Below are positions 1 to 13,029 of a stretch of 64,000 bases of DNA, one piece after another. The stretch comes from Aquila chrysaetos chrysaetos. Taxonomy: Eukaryota > Chordata > Aves > Accipitriformes > Accipitridae. The notes under the pieces were generated by a model. The model had not been told where the DNA came from and did no database searches. It saw only the letters and a list, made by a program, of their open reading frames with translations. The DNA is taken from assembly GCF_900496995.4 (NCBI RefSeq), contig NC_044010.1:806001-870000 (forward strand). Reading direction: 5' to 3'. The translations under genes and the position numbers were made by a program. The first letter of the stretch is position 1; every line of letters begins with the position of its first letter.

Positions 1-374
1 TCAGCTAGTAGGAGAAAATCCTGCAACTGCAGAATCAGGATGGGAAAGACAAAGAGGAAAGGAGAGGGCAAAGTCCTTGCCTGTCCGAGATTCAGCTTGT
101 AACAAAACAGCACTTGGTGGAGATGTTACATAGAATATAACTGCATTAAAACTTACTGCTGTTTAGCAGTTCAGAAGGGTTTGGTGCTTGAGCTGCTAAT
201 GTTGACCCCTGAATTTTAAAGAGAGGAACAGGGACTCAAATCTTGGTGCACCATCGTAGTCTATGTAGGTCCCAGTGCTAGCTTGAAGCTTGGGAGACAG
301 GGCACTTGGACTCAGAGCCAGGACCATGCAGGGCCTAGACTCACAGGACAGGACAGTAAGGTCCCCTTTCTCAC

Positions 375-3300
375 CTGGATAACTTCCAGCTTTTTCTTGG
401 TTGTCTCTATGAACTGGCAGATGGCCATGTAGATGAACTTGTACTGGGCCTCCGTCTGCACCATTCCTGAGCGCTGGGCCCTCACCATCTGGATGGTCTT
501 CTGGATGTCAATGTCACAGTCCAGCCCTAGCAAGGGGCACCAGAAAAGCTTATGGACATGCTCACTGCCCCCCTCTCCCACTTCTCCACCAAAAGCAGCC
601 ACAGCGGAGGTCAGTCAAGAAGTTTCCACCTCCCTCCATACTCTTTACTCCTGTATGGACCTCCTATCCCTCCTTCCTGCTCGGCATCTTTCAGGTCTGG
701 CCCTGAAGGAAGAGCCCAAGCTCGGGGAAGGCTGAAGCCACAGTAAGTGGACGTGGTGCAGAGATCCAGCAGCTGCCACAGAGCAAGGACAGCACAACCT
801 TCTCAGGGCTGTCGCAGGATCTCTCCCACTGATAGTTTTCTTCCCTTTGCAGCTGGACTTAAGGACACAGCCCTACTGGGTAGGCCAGTTCACTTCAAGA
901 TACTTAGGGGTCCTCTTACCCTTGGTGGAGATTGCTTCCACTATCATATCAATAACGATGATAGTCCCAGTGCGGCCAATCCCAGCACTGCAAGGAGAGG
1001 ACAAGCAGAGGTCAGAGCAATACAGCTCCTGAAACAAAAAGCAGCTGCTTCTGGGGAAGGATGCAGCACTTGTAGCAGCTGTTCAGCAATGCCACAAAAG
1101 AGTCATGGATTTAACAGGCAGAGAGTTCGGTTTGGGGGCATCGAAGAGGAAAAAGCAAATATCGGGGCTGGCATATGCTTCACTTGCAAGTCCTGGGGAA
1201 CAGCTGGTGCAGCAGGACAGACTTTCTATACCTCACCCTAGATAAGGGATGGAGAATGCTTTAAACCCCAGCCTCTGTACTAACCTGCAATGCACCAGAA
1301 TAGGCCCTGCATCTGGGATACTCTCTTGCTTCTGGTTTATTTGGTCGAGGAAGCTGAGCACTCCTCCTGGCTCGCTGGGTACACCGTGGTCAGGCCAGCT
1401 CAGGTACTGGTAGTGCCAGATGTCACGCACAGCCTTACCCTGATAATAACAAAACAACCGACTGGTAAAACTGCAACCCAGTCCTATCCCTGGCCTCTGT
1501 CCCGTGGAGAGGTGGGACTGAAGCCAGAGGGAATCTCTGTCTCCCGCACACTTCTTGGTGATTGCACCAGTGTGATTCCAGCCCAAACCAGGTGGGAAGA
1601 GCAACCCCAACAATGGTACAACAGCAGCATCACCGCAGTTCCCAGCCTTCGAACGCACAGCGACTGTTAGACCCATGGGCTCAATGACAGCCCTCGACCA
1701 GGCACACTCACATTATCCATCGGACACACACAGAGGTGCCGGAGTTTGTACTCCAATGCATCGTGCTCCCCAGCGTTCTCCACAAGGTAGGGACCGTATT
1801 CCTTCATGCTGCCCACCTCTGGCCAGTAAGGCACACATTTGTTCTGTGTGGGGAGAAAGGGCAGGGTGAGGACGGGCGGAAGGCAGGAAAGAGAGAAAAA
1901 GCAGAGCAGCAGTTGAAGGGGAAAAGAGGGCAGCCCCGAGACACCTACAAACATCTACTTACCCGCCCTTTTTCTACCTCCCGTGTAGTCATCACAATAA
2001 TGCGCGTGTTCTCCTGCCACACCATTTGCCAGAAGTCATTGACTGTGGCATCCAGGCAACCCTGGCTAGCGATGTAGGTCTTGGTGCACTCATCTGGGCT
2101 GATCAGGTTGTTCTGCGTGTGGACAGGGGAAGATCAGGAGGGCTGCAAGAGCAGGCAGGCCTTCCCCCATTTTGGGCACACAGCCATCTTTCAAGAGCCT
2201 CACCTTGACATAGTTGGCGTTGATATAGTCAGATCCAGGTATATTTGGGTCCCTTCCTTGGAGGATGACTCTGGAGTGATCAACTGGGGATGCAGCGAAA
2301 GAATAAAGAGAGCAATGAGATACTCTGTGCCCAGCCCCGTGAAGCTCCTTCACTACCCCATGCCACCTCACTCATGCTACCCAGTGCATGCAGCATGCCC
2401 CATATTTTCACCCCTCCTTCTCTGGGGTCAGATCAATCTCACCCCGTCCTCCCATCTCTCTACCCCTATGATGGAGCATCAGAAGCTAATGAGTCTGATG
2501 CAACCCTCCCTCCTTCCTTCAAGGACATGAAAAGGCTGTGACCTCTCTCATCAGCTCTTAAATCCTCAATGCTGCACACCTCGTAACCCACTCTGGAGGA
2601 CAAAGCATGCTGAGGCTGGGCCAGGGATGACTTGGACAGCTTGTCATTGCCTGTCTGTGTCTATTTGGGTTTTTTTATAGCGGAGAAGAAAGACTCACAG
2701 GGCAAGATGTTCTTGTATCGGTTCTTGCTCTTGTTTTCAGGTCTCTGACCCTCATGACGGTCAAACAGCTGCTTGGCTTCCTGTTTTTGCAGACTCTGAG
2801 AGCAGAAGAAAGAACAGTCGTGGCAAGGTCACAATGGATGGTAGGGGAGGTGGGCACTCAGAGGAACAGCGGTGACTCTGGGGACACATGGGCATGCCTG
2901 GGGGGGAGCAGAGAAGTGAAAAGCAAACCTAGACTTGAAAAGTCCAAGGTTCATGGCCTTACTGTCTTGGTGACTCGTTCTCCCAAGCATGAAAAGGCAC
3001 ATTTCTACCTCACTGGGTTCACTTAAAGATGACACTCGCTCCCCAGAGGAACAGGTTCCAAACAGAGACTTCTTTCAGAGAAAAATTGACCAGAATTTAC
3101 AAGACACCTGAGAAGTTTTGTGTCCAGAAAGAAATCAAGGATGGAGAATGAGGTGGTGCACAAGAATTTTCCAAAAAGCCAGAATAATGTCCCCCAGCAC
3201 TTTCTTACATCAAATTCCTCCCAGAATCCAGCCTTGGACGTCTCCTCAGACAGACATTTCTTGTTCAGTTCCTGCACTCTATTCTCAATGTCAGCAGCAT

Positions 3301-6300
3301 TCACCCTCGTAGCGTAGTAGGGCTGGGGATGGGAAAACACAGTGGGTTGGCATGAGAGAGAGAGAGACGCTGCTGGAGAGCAAAATCTTATCTGTGTACT
3401 GTGGAGAAAAGGAGGAGAGGGACACAAAGCAGAAACAAACAGCAAGCAGGTCCTTCCAAGGGATCATTAAGAAACAGAGGAAATGGGATTCACCTGCTTC
3501 AGGTACACAAAGGAGCCAGACACCTCCTCAATTCCAGTCTTCTTGAAGTGCTCCACCAGATCTGCCAAGCTGTCAAACATTTCAGCACCTCCAACTGTGT
3601 AGCGTCCATTCTAAATAGAGGAAGAATCTGTAACATTCCACTCACAACATTCCTATAGACAAAGCTGACAACGCTCAGGGAAAAGTTAACGCTGGGGTGC
3701 AAAGCCACAGGCACCACCCTGTGCCATCTAGAAAAGCATTTTCTCTGACAGGGAGGTCAAACAGTAGTTTGCCCTGCGAACACTAAGTTCAAAGCATGGT
3801 GAACTGACTCCTGTTCTCAGTGGATGGAAGCCCAGAGAAGGTATATTGCCCTCAGCTCTCATTTAAGGTCAGTTGCTTTCTGTCCTTGAAATCTCCCTCC
3901 ACTCCCTGCATCATCCCACATGAAAGAAGCAGAACCTGTGACAGCCAGGCTGGTAACATCCTTCAGACTAAGTGTGGAGGCCTTTGCAGGTGCCCCTCCT
4001 CCTCCAAGAGCTTTTAAGTCTTTTGATGAACGTGCTGGTGGTAATCAAACTGACAGGGCCCATGCTTTTGAGGGCATGACCAGCAGAGACCTCTTCCACT
4101 CCCTTTCCTTTTGCTCTCCCAACTGCTCACCTCACACATGATCTTGATGTGCGTGACTTTGAGCCGGGCCCCAGAGGCACTGGTTGCCCCAGCTGGTGGA
4201 GCATCAGCCCCAGGTTTAGGCTGGTCAGTGAGGACAGACAAGACAAAATCCCCAGGTTTGCTGAGGCTCTCCCGCACCAAGAAGGTCCAAGGGGTGGCTT
4301 TGGCCTGGAGAAGTGACTCAGCTGCAGAGCCTGACAGATGCCCATGATACCACCTAGGAAAAAACAAGAGAGGGTCAGAAGAGAGGTGGAGATGCAGGTA
4401 AGTGGGTGCCCTTGAGCTGACGAGTGAAGGACAGCAACACTGGGGAAGGGACGAAGAAAGGACGGGGGAGACAGAGAAGAGGGAAAGAGAGAGGGAAGGA
4501 AACCAAGGGAGGAGCGGGATCTTGGGAAAAGCAGATGACACACAAAGAAGTAGAGAGCTGGCAGGAAAAGGAAAGGGCAAGGGATGAGGTGGAGGTAGAA
4601 GGGACCCGGGGAGCAGAATGCTGGTACCAGAAGACACAGTGGGAAAGCACCAAGTGTGATCCAGTTGCGTGATACACACCAGCACGGGTAAACAATGCTT
4701 GCTGGCTTGAAGACCAGTTGGGGGAAGGTGGTTCATGGTTTTCAGCACCTGCCAGCATTATTGGGATTCTAGCCTTACTGCTGCAAGGTGCTTTGGAAAC
4801 TCAAACACCAGGGAAACAAAAATAAACCCCCAGTGAGTCAGAAACTCTCCTATCAGATTTAGCAGCACCGAGATGGCTGTGTTGCGATCAGATCCCCTCC
4901 CAGCAACCCCTTTTTCTCAAACTCCATCACCACTTCAATCAAAGGATAATTCCCATTCTCTGAGCACATCACACTGCAGCTATTGGCCTAGCCATGGGAG
5001 TGAGCACCAGGAGCCACCCGAAACCCATATTCTGCTCCTGGTATTTATCACTGTTGTTGATCCATGTGCACGTTTTCTGTCCTCAATGCAAACACCCAGT
5101 CGGCAGCTCCTTCTCTCCTCTCAGCACAAGGTGAGGAGCATCCCCATTTGACCGAGGTGCTCTCTGCCTTGCTGCAGGACTGGCCCCAGGGCGCAGAGGG
5201 ACACAAGCGTGGTGCAAAGGACGGGGCTGCTGCCAAGCCCCTTCCCACCTATGAAGGTCTCCGGGGGGGGGTAGGGGTGTCTGCCTGGTGGGGTCTCACT
5301 GCACTGTGGTGTGGGTGCAAGGGATGGTCACCAGAAGCAGGCTGGGAGGTGGGACAACCCTGGCATCTCCTCTTACTGCAGGGCTCTTGGCCCTGCAGAA
5401 ACTCCAGAGGTGTCCCCGGTTGCCTCTGTGCAGATCCTCTAGTTCCTAATGCCTGTCCCAAGCTCCACGGTCTCTCTGGACCACACCAGAAGGTCCTGGG
5501 GGGCACTGCTGAGCTGCCAAGAAGAGATACAGAAGGCCACGTCCACTGCAGCTCTGTCCCGCTTCCACAGAGCTGCCTCAGCAGCTGGAGACGCATCTCC
5601 CCCCGGTTTTGGCCATCTCCCCCCGGTGAAGAGCATTTCAAAAGCAGGTAGCTGTTGCATCAGACTGACTTGCAACGCCCCCCCCCCCTGCTCCAGCTCA
5701 CTGCGGGTACCACAACGAGCCCCAGCCACGCTCCGTACGTCACTCTGCACGCTGCCATCGAGGCCAGGCTGACCAGCCGGCGTGGTTAGAGCTGTGGGAG
5801 CGGGTTTGCTGCCCCCAGAGCAGCTAACAGTGGAGGCCTGGGGTGGTACTGGTGTCTGTGGTGAACTTCACGTTGTTAAGGCTATCTGTTCCCAAGAGCC
5901 GAAATGGCGTCCAGGAGGCCATGAGAAGCGGCTGGGGCATTCGTTCACCCCTGCATCTGGCCAGAGCAACACGTTCCTCTACACAACAACCGAGGAGCCA
6001 TTTTGACAGCAAGACGTGGCAGACATTGTGCCTTGGCAAGTAACTTCTCTTGACCCTCACCTCACGCGCTGCAAGAAGTAGCCGGTGACTGTCATTGCAC
6101 GGCAGTCACCAATTTCCGAACCTCCTCCCACAGAAGCGTTCGGCCGCCACGTGCCAGCGCTCCGATGCCCCCCAGGGAATGGTTGACCCCTCCTGCTCAT
6201 CGAAGAGGTCTCCGGGCCTCCCCTCGACAGGTAGGAAGGGGTTAATGGGCCCCGTTCCCCCCCTCCCTTCCCCCAGTAGAGCCCAGCTCTTCAAAGCCAC

Positions 6301-8016
6301 GTGATGGAAAATCACTTGGGGAGAGAGTGAGAGGAGCTTTCGTAAGAGCCTGGGGGGGGGGCAGAAGTTTCCAACCGCAGGGAGGAAGGGAGGAAACTGC
6401 AGGGCCACAACCCAACGGCCTTGAGCGGAGAGGACAGCAGGCGGGCGGGCGCTGGCCCCCCTCCGCAGCCCGACCCCGGAGCAAACGGGGCAGAACGCGG
6501 GCGAATTCGCCCAGGGCATCTTTGCTCCCCGTCTCCAGGTGCCCAAGGAGGACCTGTCCGCCCCGGAGCGCGGCGGGACCGTTCCCCGAGCTGCATCAAA
6601 GAGCCTGAAAGCACAAAGCGGGGGCAAAACCACCTGATTTGATTTAGGAACTTGGTGTCAGAGACGTATGCAAAGCGGGGGCAGGAAGGAGACTAAGCAG
6701 GCTAGGAATAGCAGGGGAACATGGTCCTGCTCTCAGCTGCGTAAGTCACCCAGGCCCAGACCAACCGAGGAGGTTTGGGGCAAGGCTGAGGGCTTCCACA
6801 TGCCACTCTACGGACCGCTGCAGACCATAGCGAACGCCACAACCTTTGCTTTTAGGAACAGTATATAAATAGCAAAGGCAACAGGAAACCAGAAGTAAAA
6901 ATAGAGCCCTGTTAGGTCTGCTGTGATGGGTCAAGGTACGTCCACCTATTCCTGGGGATGCTGCCCCCATGGAAGCATGGGAGGCTACGGGAGGCAGAGG
7001 AGACACTTTTTGCAGGGTTTTGCCCCGGGGATGCAGGCAGAGCAGAAAGAAGGCCACAAAACACAGAGGAGGTCTCATCACAGACACACCGGCTGCTTTG
7101 CTTTCGCCGTACCTCTCTGTAGTGGGGTCAGAACAGTTGAGCGGGTATCGCAAGTCGATGATGGTTCCATCTTTGTCCTGCAGTGAGCCCTGTTGCTGTG
7201 TGTAGTACTCCACCAGTTCTGATAAGGTGGCAAACTTCTCCCCTCCATACAGGTCATAGAAATCCCCAGTATTCTGGATGCGGATGTGGGTTACCTGATC
7301 ACCAACCCTGTGGGATGATGCACAGAGCAGTCCAGTGAGGCAGTTGGAAAAGAGGCAGAAAATGTTCTGCGTTACCTCCTGCCATGGAACCACAGCAAAC
7401 CATCCCAGTGAAAGGAGATGACTAGAAAGAGAAGCTCCTGGGGCAACCTGAAGGAGGGTCCAGAAGATGCTGGGAAGCTCAAGTACTTTTACAGCTTGGA
7501 AAGAACTCAAAAGAATAAGGACAGGATGAAGAAGACACCGCAGGACACCTGAGGCTCTAAGCATTCTGCTTATGTAAATCTGGAAAGACAGAAGTTGGGG
7601 CCCAAGTTACTTACCGGACTGAAAGAGAAAAATCCCCCTGATTCTTCCGACTGGGTCTGGCCAGAAAGCTCCCATGGACACCTCGTCCTTTCAGTAAGGC
7701 TTCAGCTTCCAGCCCACTCAGGTCACGGTGAAACCACCTAGCAGATGAGATAAAAACAAGACCAAGTGAATAAAAAAGGTCAGGCACCATTGTGGAGACT
7801 CATACAGTGAAGAATGGTCCCTGGTCAGCATCCCTAGAGATACCCATACGGGTGACAGCCAGCAGCAGCATCCCTTCCTACCCGATACCTCCCCCAGCCT
7901 ATGAAAGGTTTCCATTGAGATATGGCTTCCAGGATGATCCTCCCCTCTGATCTGTCCTACTTTCCTTGTCTCCCTCCTTACGCCCAAGCACTTCTCAGCC
8001 CCTCTTACCTCACCAT
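375..8016 (-). CDS. PTPN6: PTPN6 (SHP-1) tyrosine phosphatase, 3' end cut off by window
   Basis: Cytosolic SH2-domain protein tyrosine phosphatase that dampens immune-receptor signalling after docking on phosphorylated ITIMs. Coding exons, 5' to 3' on the minus strand: 8009-8016 (ATG GTG AG, giving MVR as in human), 7615-7737, 7113-7307, 4131-4353, 3494-3610, 3209-3322, 2699-2795, 2204-2283, 1963-2112, 1712-1843, 1285-1439, 920-987, 375-526. All introns are GT-AG and every phase fits, giving 538 codons. N-SH2 is about residues 4-100 ([16 protein letters not shown]), C-SH2 about 110-222, PTP domain about 250-535 with WPDHGVP loop, [11 protein letters not shown] signature (Cys at about 464, split between two exons) and [10 protein letters not shown]. 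The exons for the tyrosine-bearing tail (about 57 residues in human) are not visible in 1-374 and should lie further left. The C-SH2 has a longer proline/alanine loop than human. Start context has A at -3 and G at +4. Identity is secure. Confidence 0.97.
4354..7112 (-). other. PTPN6 long intron between the two SH2 exons
   Basis: Largest PTPN6 intron seen here, about 2.8 kb, separating the N-SH2 and C-SH2 exons. It has GC-rich stretches with short G or C runs near 5.25, 5.68 and 6.35 kb. I see no conserved coding segment, RNA gene or recognisable transposon in it. Confidence 0.6.
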
Positions 8017-8700
8017 CGTGGAGGGCGAAAGGAGAGGGGGCCAAGCGGCTACCACCAAAGCAACTCAAAAAACGCAGAGGAAAAATCAGTTTGCTCTGGC
8101 GAGAAAAGGGAAGTCGGAGGTCTTTGCTGGAGCACCCAACGCCAAGCTGTTTCTGCGCCTCTCGGGAGCTGGCCATGTATCTCTCCGGGCGTCTACCGTC
8201 AGTCCATTCAGACCCTCTCCATCCACCTGCTTCTGGAGATGTGCCTCGGTCTCGGGCCCCCTGCGCGGTGCTGTTGGGCGCCGGCAGGCGCGAGCCGGCG
8301 CGCAGCCGGGCACGCGCAGCTCCGGGAACAGGAAACGCTCTGAGCCATCGGCTCCCCAGCCCCGAGCTGCTTTGCACACACTTCTGCTTCTCCTTTTGCG
8401 TCTTTCCTCCCCATCCCCCCTGTTACTCTCGGGTCCCTGTCTTTTTTCCACACCAGGGTTGACTCTACGAGTGCATCTTGGGTCCCGGCGGTGCTCACAA
8501 AACTCAGTTCTGCACGTCCTCTCTTCCCCTTCTTCCCCAAAAGACATGGGTGCTCCCCACCCCCAAGCCCTCGCCGCGGTGCCGAGGGGACCGAACCAGA
8601 GCTGCCTGGGGTCACCCACGCACCTGCGAGGCTGAAGCGGGCAGCACGTGCTAGCGTGCGTTGAGCAGTGAAGCACCCTGCTAGAGCTTGGCTCTGCTGG
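8017..8700 (-). promoter_or_regulatory. PTPN6: PTPN6 5' UTR and proximal promoter region
   Basis: DNA immediately upstream of the MVR start codon. It becomes GC- and CpG-rich at about 8.20-8.34 kb, consistent with a promoter of the haematopoietic type that in mammals drives the MVR isoform (established knowledge). No TATA box is obvious and the start site cannot be fixed. A second donor-like signal lies near 8610 on the minus strand (CTCGCAG then GTGCGTGG), so an extra noncoding exon is possible. Confidence 0.4.
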
Positions 8701-8869
8701 GCTGCCCTCGGCTACCCGGCTGAAACCTCCACACTCCTCGCTGACGAACCTTCTGGGCGGGTAAATATCCTACGTGCTCTGTACAGCCGCGGGGGGAATC
8801 TGCGCAAACCCAGAGCTGCAGACTTCGAGGTCCAGGCCAGCACTCCAAGCAGAGCGTCGCCTTCCTGAA

Positions 8870-10530
8870 CACAGCCTGCTGGGGGATGTGACTGTCAGGG
8901 GCAGTGGTAGCTCAAAAGGGATGGCGTGGGAGGTTGGAGCTGCCCAAAAAAGCAGGCAGACAGCAGGACAGACAGCTACTGCCTACACTGGGCCCAACAC
9001 AGCACCAAGACAGCTTAGCCTAGGACCTTCAAGATCCCAGTACAGAATACAGAGGCCAAAGCTGTCAACCTGGACAACTACATACAAAGAAGGAAAACTA
9101 ACCATTTCCAGCTACCTAGCCATTTCCAGCTACAGCCCATGCCTGCCCTTTTCCACAGCACTGGTTTCAAGGTCTGTAGGTCTCATGAAAGAATGGGAGC
9201 TAAGCAGTGGCCAAAGAGGGCAATCCCGCTGGCCAAGGAGCCTGACTTTTCCCTGGGGCCATCTCAGCTACCCTGTGTGGTGGTGAAGGCAGCAGGCACA
9301 GCAAGAGACTTGCTCATTTCAAGTAGTAGCAGCTGCAGACTTCCCTGTACATCACCGGACTGGGAAATCCTGCAAAAAGCTGAACAGGCTGCTAGCAACA
9401 ACTGAGAAAAAACTTGTGGCCAAGACAGAAACTAACAGCAAAGGGAAGTACAGGAGAGACAAGCGGGAAGCTAAACTTCATTGCTAGAAAGGCAACACAA
9501 GCACCTACAGCAGCTTCCTTTGAAACACTTCTGGTTTCACACACATGATGAGCCGGGATGTGGTGAGCGGCAGGGATCCAGCTGTACTGACTTAAAACTG
9601 ATGTTAAAAAAAGGGAGACTTTAAAGGCGTGGAGACCTGTGGCTCAGGGGAACAACTTCTACACAAAGTTGTAGAAGTTGCACCTAAAAGACTGCACCTA
9701 AATCAGAGCCAGCCTAGCACTGGCACAGGAAAGAAATATTGTTTAGTGGTAGGAGAGAAATGGCAGGAACTTCTGGGCGGAAGTCCCAAAAGAGAATTCC
9801 TGATATCAAAGCAATATTAGATTATGTAGGGTCGATAAGAAGCCATGGCAGACAAAAAAAATAAAACCGAGGCATCCCTACACCTTATGAACTGGCTGAA
9901 GGAGAGAATCTGTCTGAGGAAGAGACCATTAGTGAGACACAGGTGAACAGGGAAAGAACACGGTAGCAAAGAGCCCAGATCAGAACAGAAAGGCTGAGTT
10001 AGCACTAAACACGTGTAGTAATTCAGTATCCTCCAGTAGGACAAGCCACAGGGTGCAGTGTAACCCACATGTCAGTATTTGTGTGGATACAAAGCCCAAG
10101 TCACATAATTTACAGGATGAATTTATACTTCTGGTTGCTTCCAGCTCAGGAAAGGACTGGATGCACATAGCTGCTTTGGGTCTTTGATGTGGGCCATCTA
10201 ATTAAAACCTACCAGGGAGGAGCTCCTTCTGGTAAGGGAGGGAAATATCACCGTAGAGAAGCAATTGGTTGGTATCTTTGAGGTTGCTCTCCCAAACGGC
10301 TGCAGCATGGAACAACAGACTATAATTGAGCCGCTAAAATACTTTCTTAATACAATTAACAGGTCAGGACATTTCAGCAAAGAGAGTACTCTTATGCTGT
10401 TGTTTGGCTTTCAGTACACCACAGGTGGTGGAACCTCATCTTGTAAATCCTTTGTGGACCCAAGCCACAGCTAGCACAGGAACAAATTTAGAGGACAAGA
10501 TAAATGAAATAGCTAATTGAAAGACACCCA
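8870..10530. other. Intergenic DNA, nothing recognised
   Basis: No gene, RNA gene or clear repeat family recognised. There is one short local duplication of a phrase resembling CCATTTCCAGCTAC at about 9100-9133. Confidence 0.5.
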
Positions 10531-10534
10531 CATC

Positions 10535-10835
10535 TGGACTGCTGTAAAAAAGACACTGAGAAAGCGGACAGAATCCAGCATAAGGCCACTAAGGCAGTGA
10601 AGAGCCTGGAGCACAGCAGAGATGGTGGAAGCTGGGTTTGTTCAGCTTGGAGAAAATATGCTTCAGGAGGGATTTAACAGCTGTCTGAGACTACCTAAAG
10701 GGGGACTAGCGGTTTTAGAGACAATGAGACAGATTCTTCTTTGTGGGACACAGCAAAAGGACAAGAGGCAACAGGCATAACTTGGAGCAAGGCACATTCT
10801 GATTAGGTATCAGGAAAAATGGTTGTTGTAACGAA
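10535..10835 (+). mobile_element. CR1 LINE 3' fragment, diverged
   Basis: Reads as the far 3' coding and UTR part of a CR1 LINE: a decayed version of the stretch on rubbing ribosomal-like text of the C-terminus, with phrases such as GAGCCTGGAGCACAGC, TTCAGCTTGGAGAA and GACAAGAGGCAACAGGC in the correct CR1 order. It is much more diverged than the copies at 31.6 and 36 kb. Recognition is by eye against remembered avian CR1 text. Confidence 0.65.
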
Positions 10836-10859
10836 AGAAAAATCAATGATTGATTCCTA

Positions 10860-11960
10860 TTCACCCCCTCCAAGCTGCTCATGATACGGACCTGTAATGT
10901 CCATAGCCCTCTTCAGCTCTTTGCCAGGCTGAAGACTCCAACCCTATTAAGGTGTTCTTCGTACCGAACTATTCTACACCTCTGGTCATCTTTGCTGTCC
11001 CTCTCTGAGATGTTTCCAACTCTGGTGTATTGTTTTGGAGCTAAGAGTGAAGGGTGGCACAGAACTGCAGTGTTCAAGATGCTGGTGAGTCATGGACATA
11101 CACAGAGCCAGTGATGGTTTCTGCTATTTGTTCACCACAACTGAGCATTAAGCTAATTGCACAGACTTATATATGATCACAGTCTTCCTCCAGAGAGGTT
11201 ACGATTAGTTCACAGTTTGTTGTTTTATATGTAAATTTTGAATTATTTTTCTGCATGAACATTGTTTTACATATGCCTAGACAGAATTGCATCTGCTGTT
11301 CTATTGGCCACACATTCACTATCATAAGGTCCTTCTGCAATTATTCATGGTCAACTCCCACTCTATTATTCTGAGTAAGTTTCTACCATCAGCCAATTTT
11401 CTCACCTCACCAAGCTCTGTTCCCAGGTCATTTGGGAATATACTGAACAGCGTGTATTTCAGGTTAGGCCCCTGTGATCTGACTACTGATGTCTTCCCTT
11501 TGCTATAAAAACTGGATGTGTATTCTCACCTTTCATTTCCTATTTTCTACTAATTCTTTACCCAAGAAAAACTTCATCTTCTTTCTTATGCCATGACTTT
11601 AGTTTTATTTAAAGACTTTGATGAGAAAATCTTGTCAAATCATTTTTTGGAAGTCCAAGGAAACTGTATCAGCCAGACCTGACTGACTTACCCACGAGCT
11701 TGCTAAGTCCCTCAAAAAACTCCAGTTTTACAAGATAGGATTTGCCTTTACAAAAGCAGATGCTGACTCCTTCTTTAATATCACACTCATTGCTTTCTCC
11801 ATTACACTGTCTACCTTCTTGCCCAGGTATCAACTTTACTGTTCTGTGCTACCCTTGCATTTGGGGGGGTCTCACCTGGAGCCCTTTTTGAGAATCAGCA
11901 CTGCATTTGTTACTTCTAATTCTCAGCACTGAGATGATTTTAGACAGGACGTTTTGCTGT
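10860..11960 (-). mobile_element. Old CR1-type LINE relic
   Basis: The plus strand reads like the reverse complement of the reverse-transcriptase and 3' region of an old sauropsid CR1: GGTCATTTGGGAATATACTGAA, then CCTGTGATCTGACTACTGATG, then GGATTTGCCTTTACAAAAGC and CTGGAGCCCTTTTTGAGAATC occur in the order known for that family. It is AT-rich and heavily mutated with no open frame. The assignment rests on memory of the family consensus. Confidence 0.55.
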
Positions 11961-12289
11961 TCTGCACAGAACTGTGTTATAGTTCAGCTGTTAGTGCAGA
12001 GCAACAGCCATCTGGGCTTGGGAACGGGCAGATGGACCATCTTCCCGTGACTTGCCCAAGCCAGATGCTCTCTGTCAGGCCACGGGACCCCAGGACAGTG
12101 CTGGACCACCGTGGTTGCCCAGATCCTTACCACAGAGTAATGCTAGTGCAAATCCCATTTCCTTACACCATGCCACTGCCGTCTCCAGAGCAGAGCACCT
12201 GTTTGGACTGATGCTGAAGATTTTATGTCCTGATGTTCCATAAAGGGCTAGAAAGACTGTAGCGAATCAAGAAACAACCAGGATTTAAA

Positions 12290-12345
12290 AGGTCAGCCGC
12301 CTGACCTCTCTGTATAAAAACATTCAGAGATGCTGCAGCTGCGGG
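12290..12345 (+). promoter_or_regulatory. TATA-type core promoter candidate with palindromic receptor half-sites
   Basis: AGGTCAG (12290-12296) and CTGACCT (12301-12307) form an inverted repeat around CCGC. TATAAAA follows at 12313-12319 on the plus strand, which would place a start near 12345. The half-sites match the nuclear-receptor core AGGTCA. No downstream plus-strand gene is recognised, so function is only inferred. Confidence 0.25.
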
Positions 12346-12891
12346 GCTGGCAGACTAACTGTAGCGGACTCGGCACCGCAAACCCTGCCCGCTCGTTATC
12401 AAAGTGAAAAGGAGCAAGGTTAACAGCAATAGCAATCTAAACCACCGTGAACTCCAGTCCTCCAGCTATCCTGTAGCTCCTATTAGAAAGTGGGGTTTTT
12501 CCCTTCTGTGCCCAATTCCTACCATCAGTATTTTTATTTTTCTCACCAACAAGTCTTGTTTTCTTCCCCTAACTAGCATTCACAGCACTCACCCACAGGA
12601 TGGCATCAGGATATCGACTCTCAGATCCCCACTGATGGGGGACTGACAGCAGCCGGTGGAAGAAGTACCACAGTCCTTAACCAGCAGGTCCTACTGAAGG
12701 AAATAAAGCAATATTGGAATTATCAAGACAGCATCTCGAGACGGACTTGGGAGAGGGAGCAAAGAACCTTGACAGAGGAGGGGTGGACTCGCACCCTCCG
12801 GACAGGGCTGGATGCTCACGGCGGTGAGTGCCACGGCTCTGGAGGAGCAGCGGGCAGCGCCTGGGGGGCTGCAGCCCCTCCTGTGACTCAC

Positions 12892-13010
12892 CTGTGTCTG
12901 ATCCGCACGGGCACAGTCCCGAACTCCGCCTGTTCCTAGGCGGACTAAGAAGAAGGTAGCTCCAGGTCAGGCAAACCGCAGGCCTCAAGCGGAGGGCTTC
13001 ATTTTCACCA
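12892..13010 (-). other. Possible upstream noncoding 5' exon, perhaps of PTPN6
   Basis: A near-consensus minus-strand donor, GACACAG then GTGAGT, ends a moderately CpG-rich stretch. Just upstream on the same strand lie an ETS-type site CAGGAAGT (13021-13028) and an octamer-like ATTTGCAAA (13010-13018). Mammalian PTPN6 uses a distal first exon several kb upstream of the MVR exon, and this is about 4.9 kb upstream. No in-frame start that would join exon 2 in phase was seen, so it would be noncoding. The 5' boundary is a guess. Confidence 0.3.
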
Positions 13011-13029
13011 TTTGCAAAGCACTTCCTGG

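Noticed and set aside
1-374. C-terminal tail exons of PTPN6
   Set aside because: I searched for the tyrosine-bearing tail and Lys-rich end and saw neither, so these exons lie outside the window.
1-374. miR-200c/miR-141 cluster, which lies beyond PTPN6 in mammals
   Set aside because: The window ends inside PTPN6, so the microRNA region is not included.
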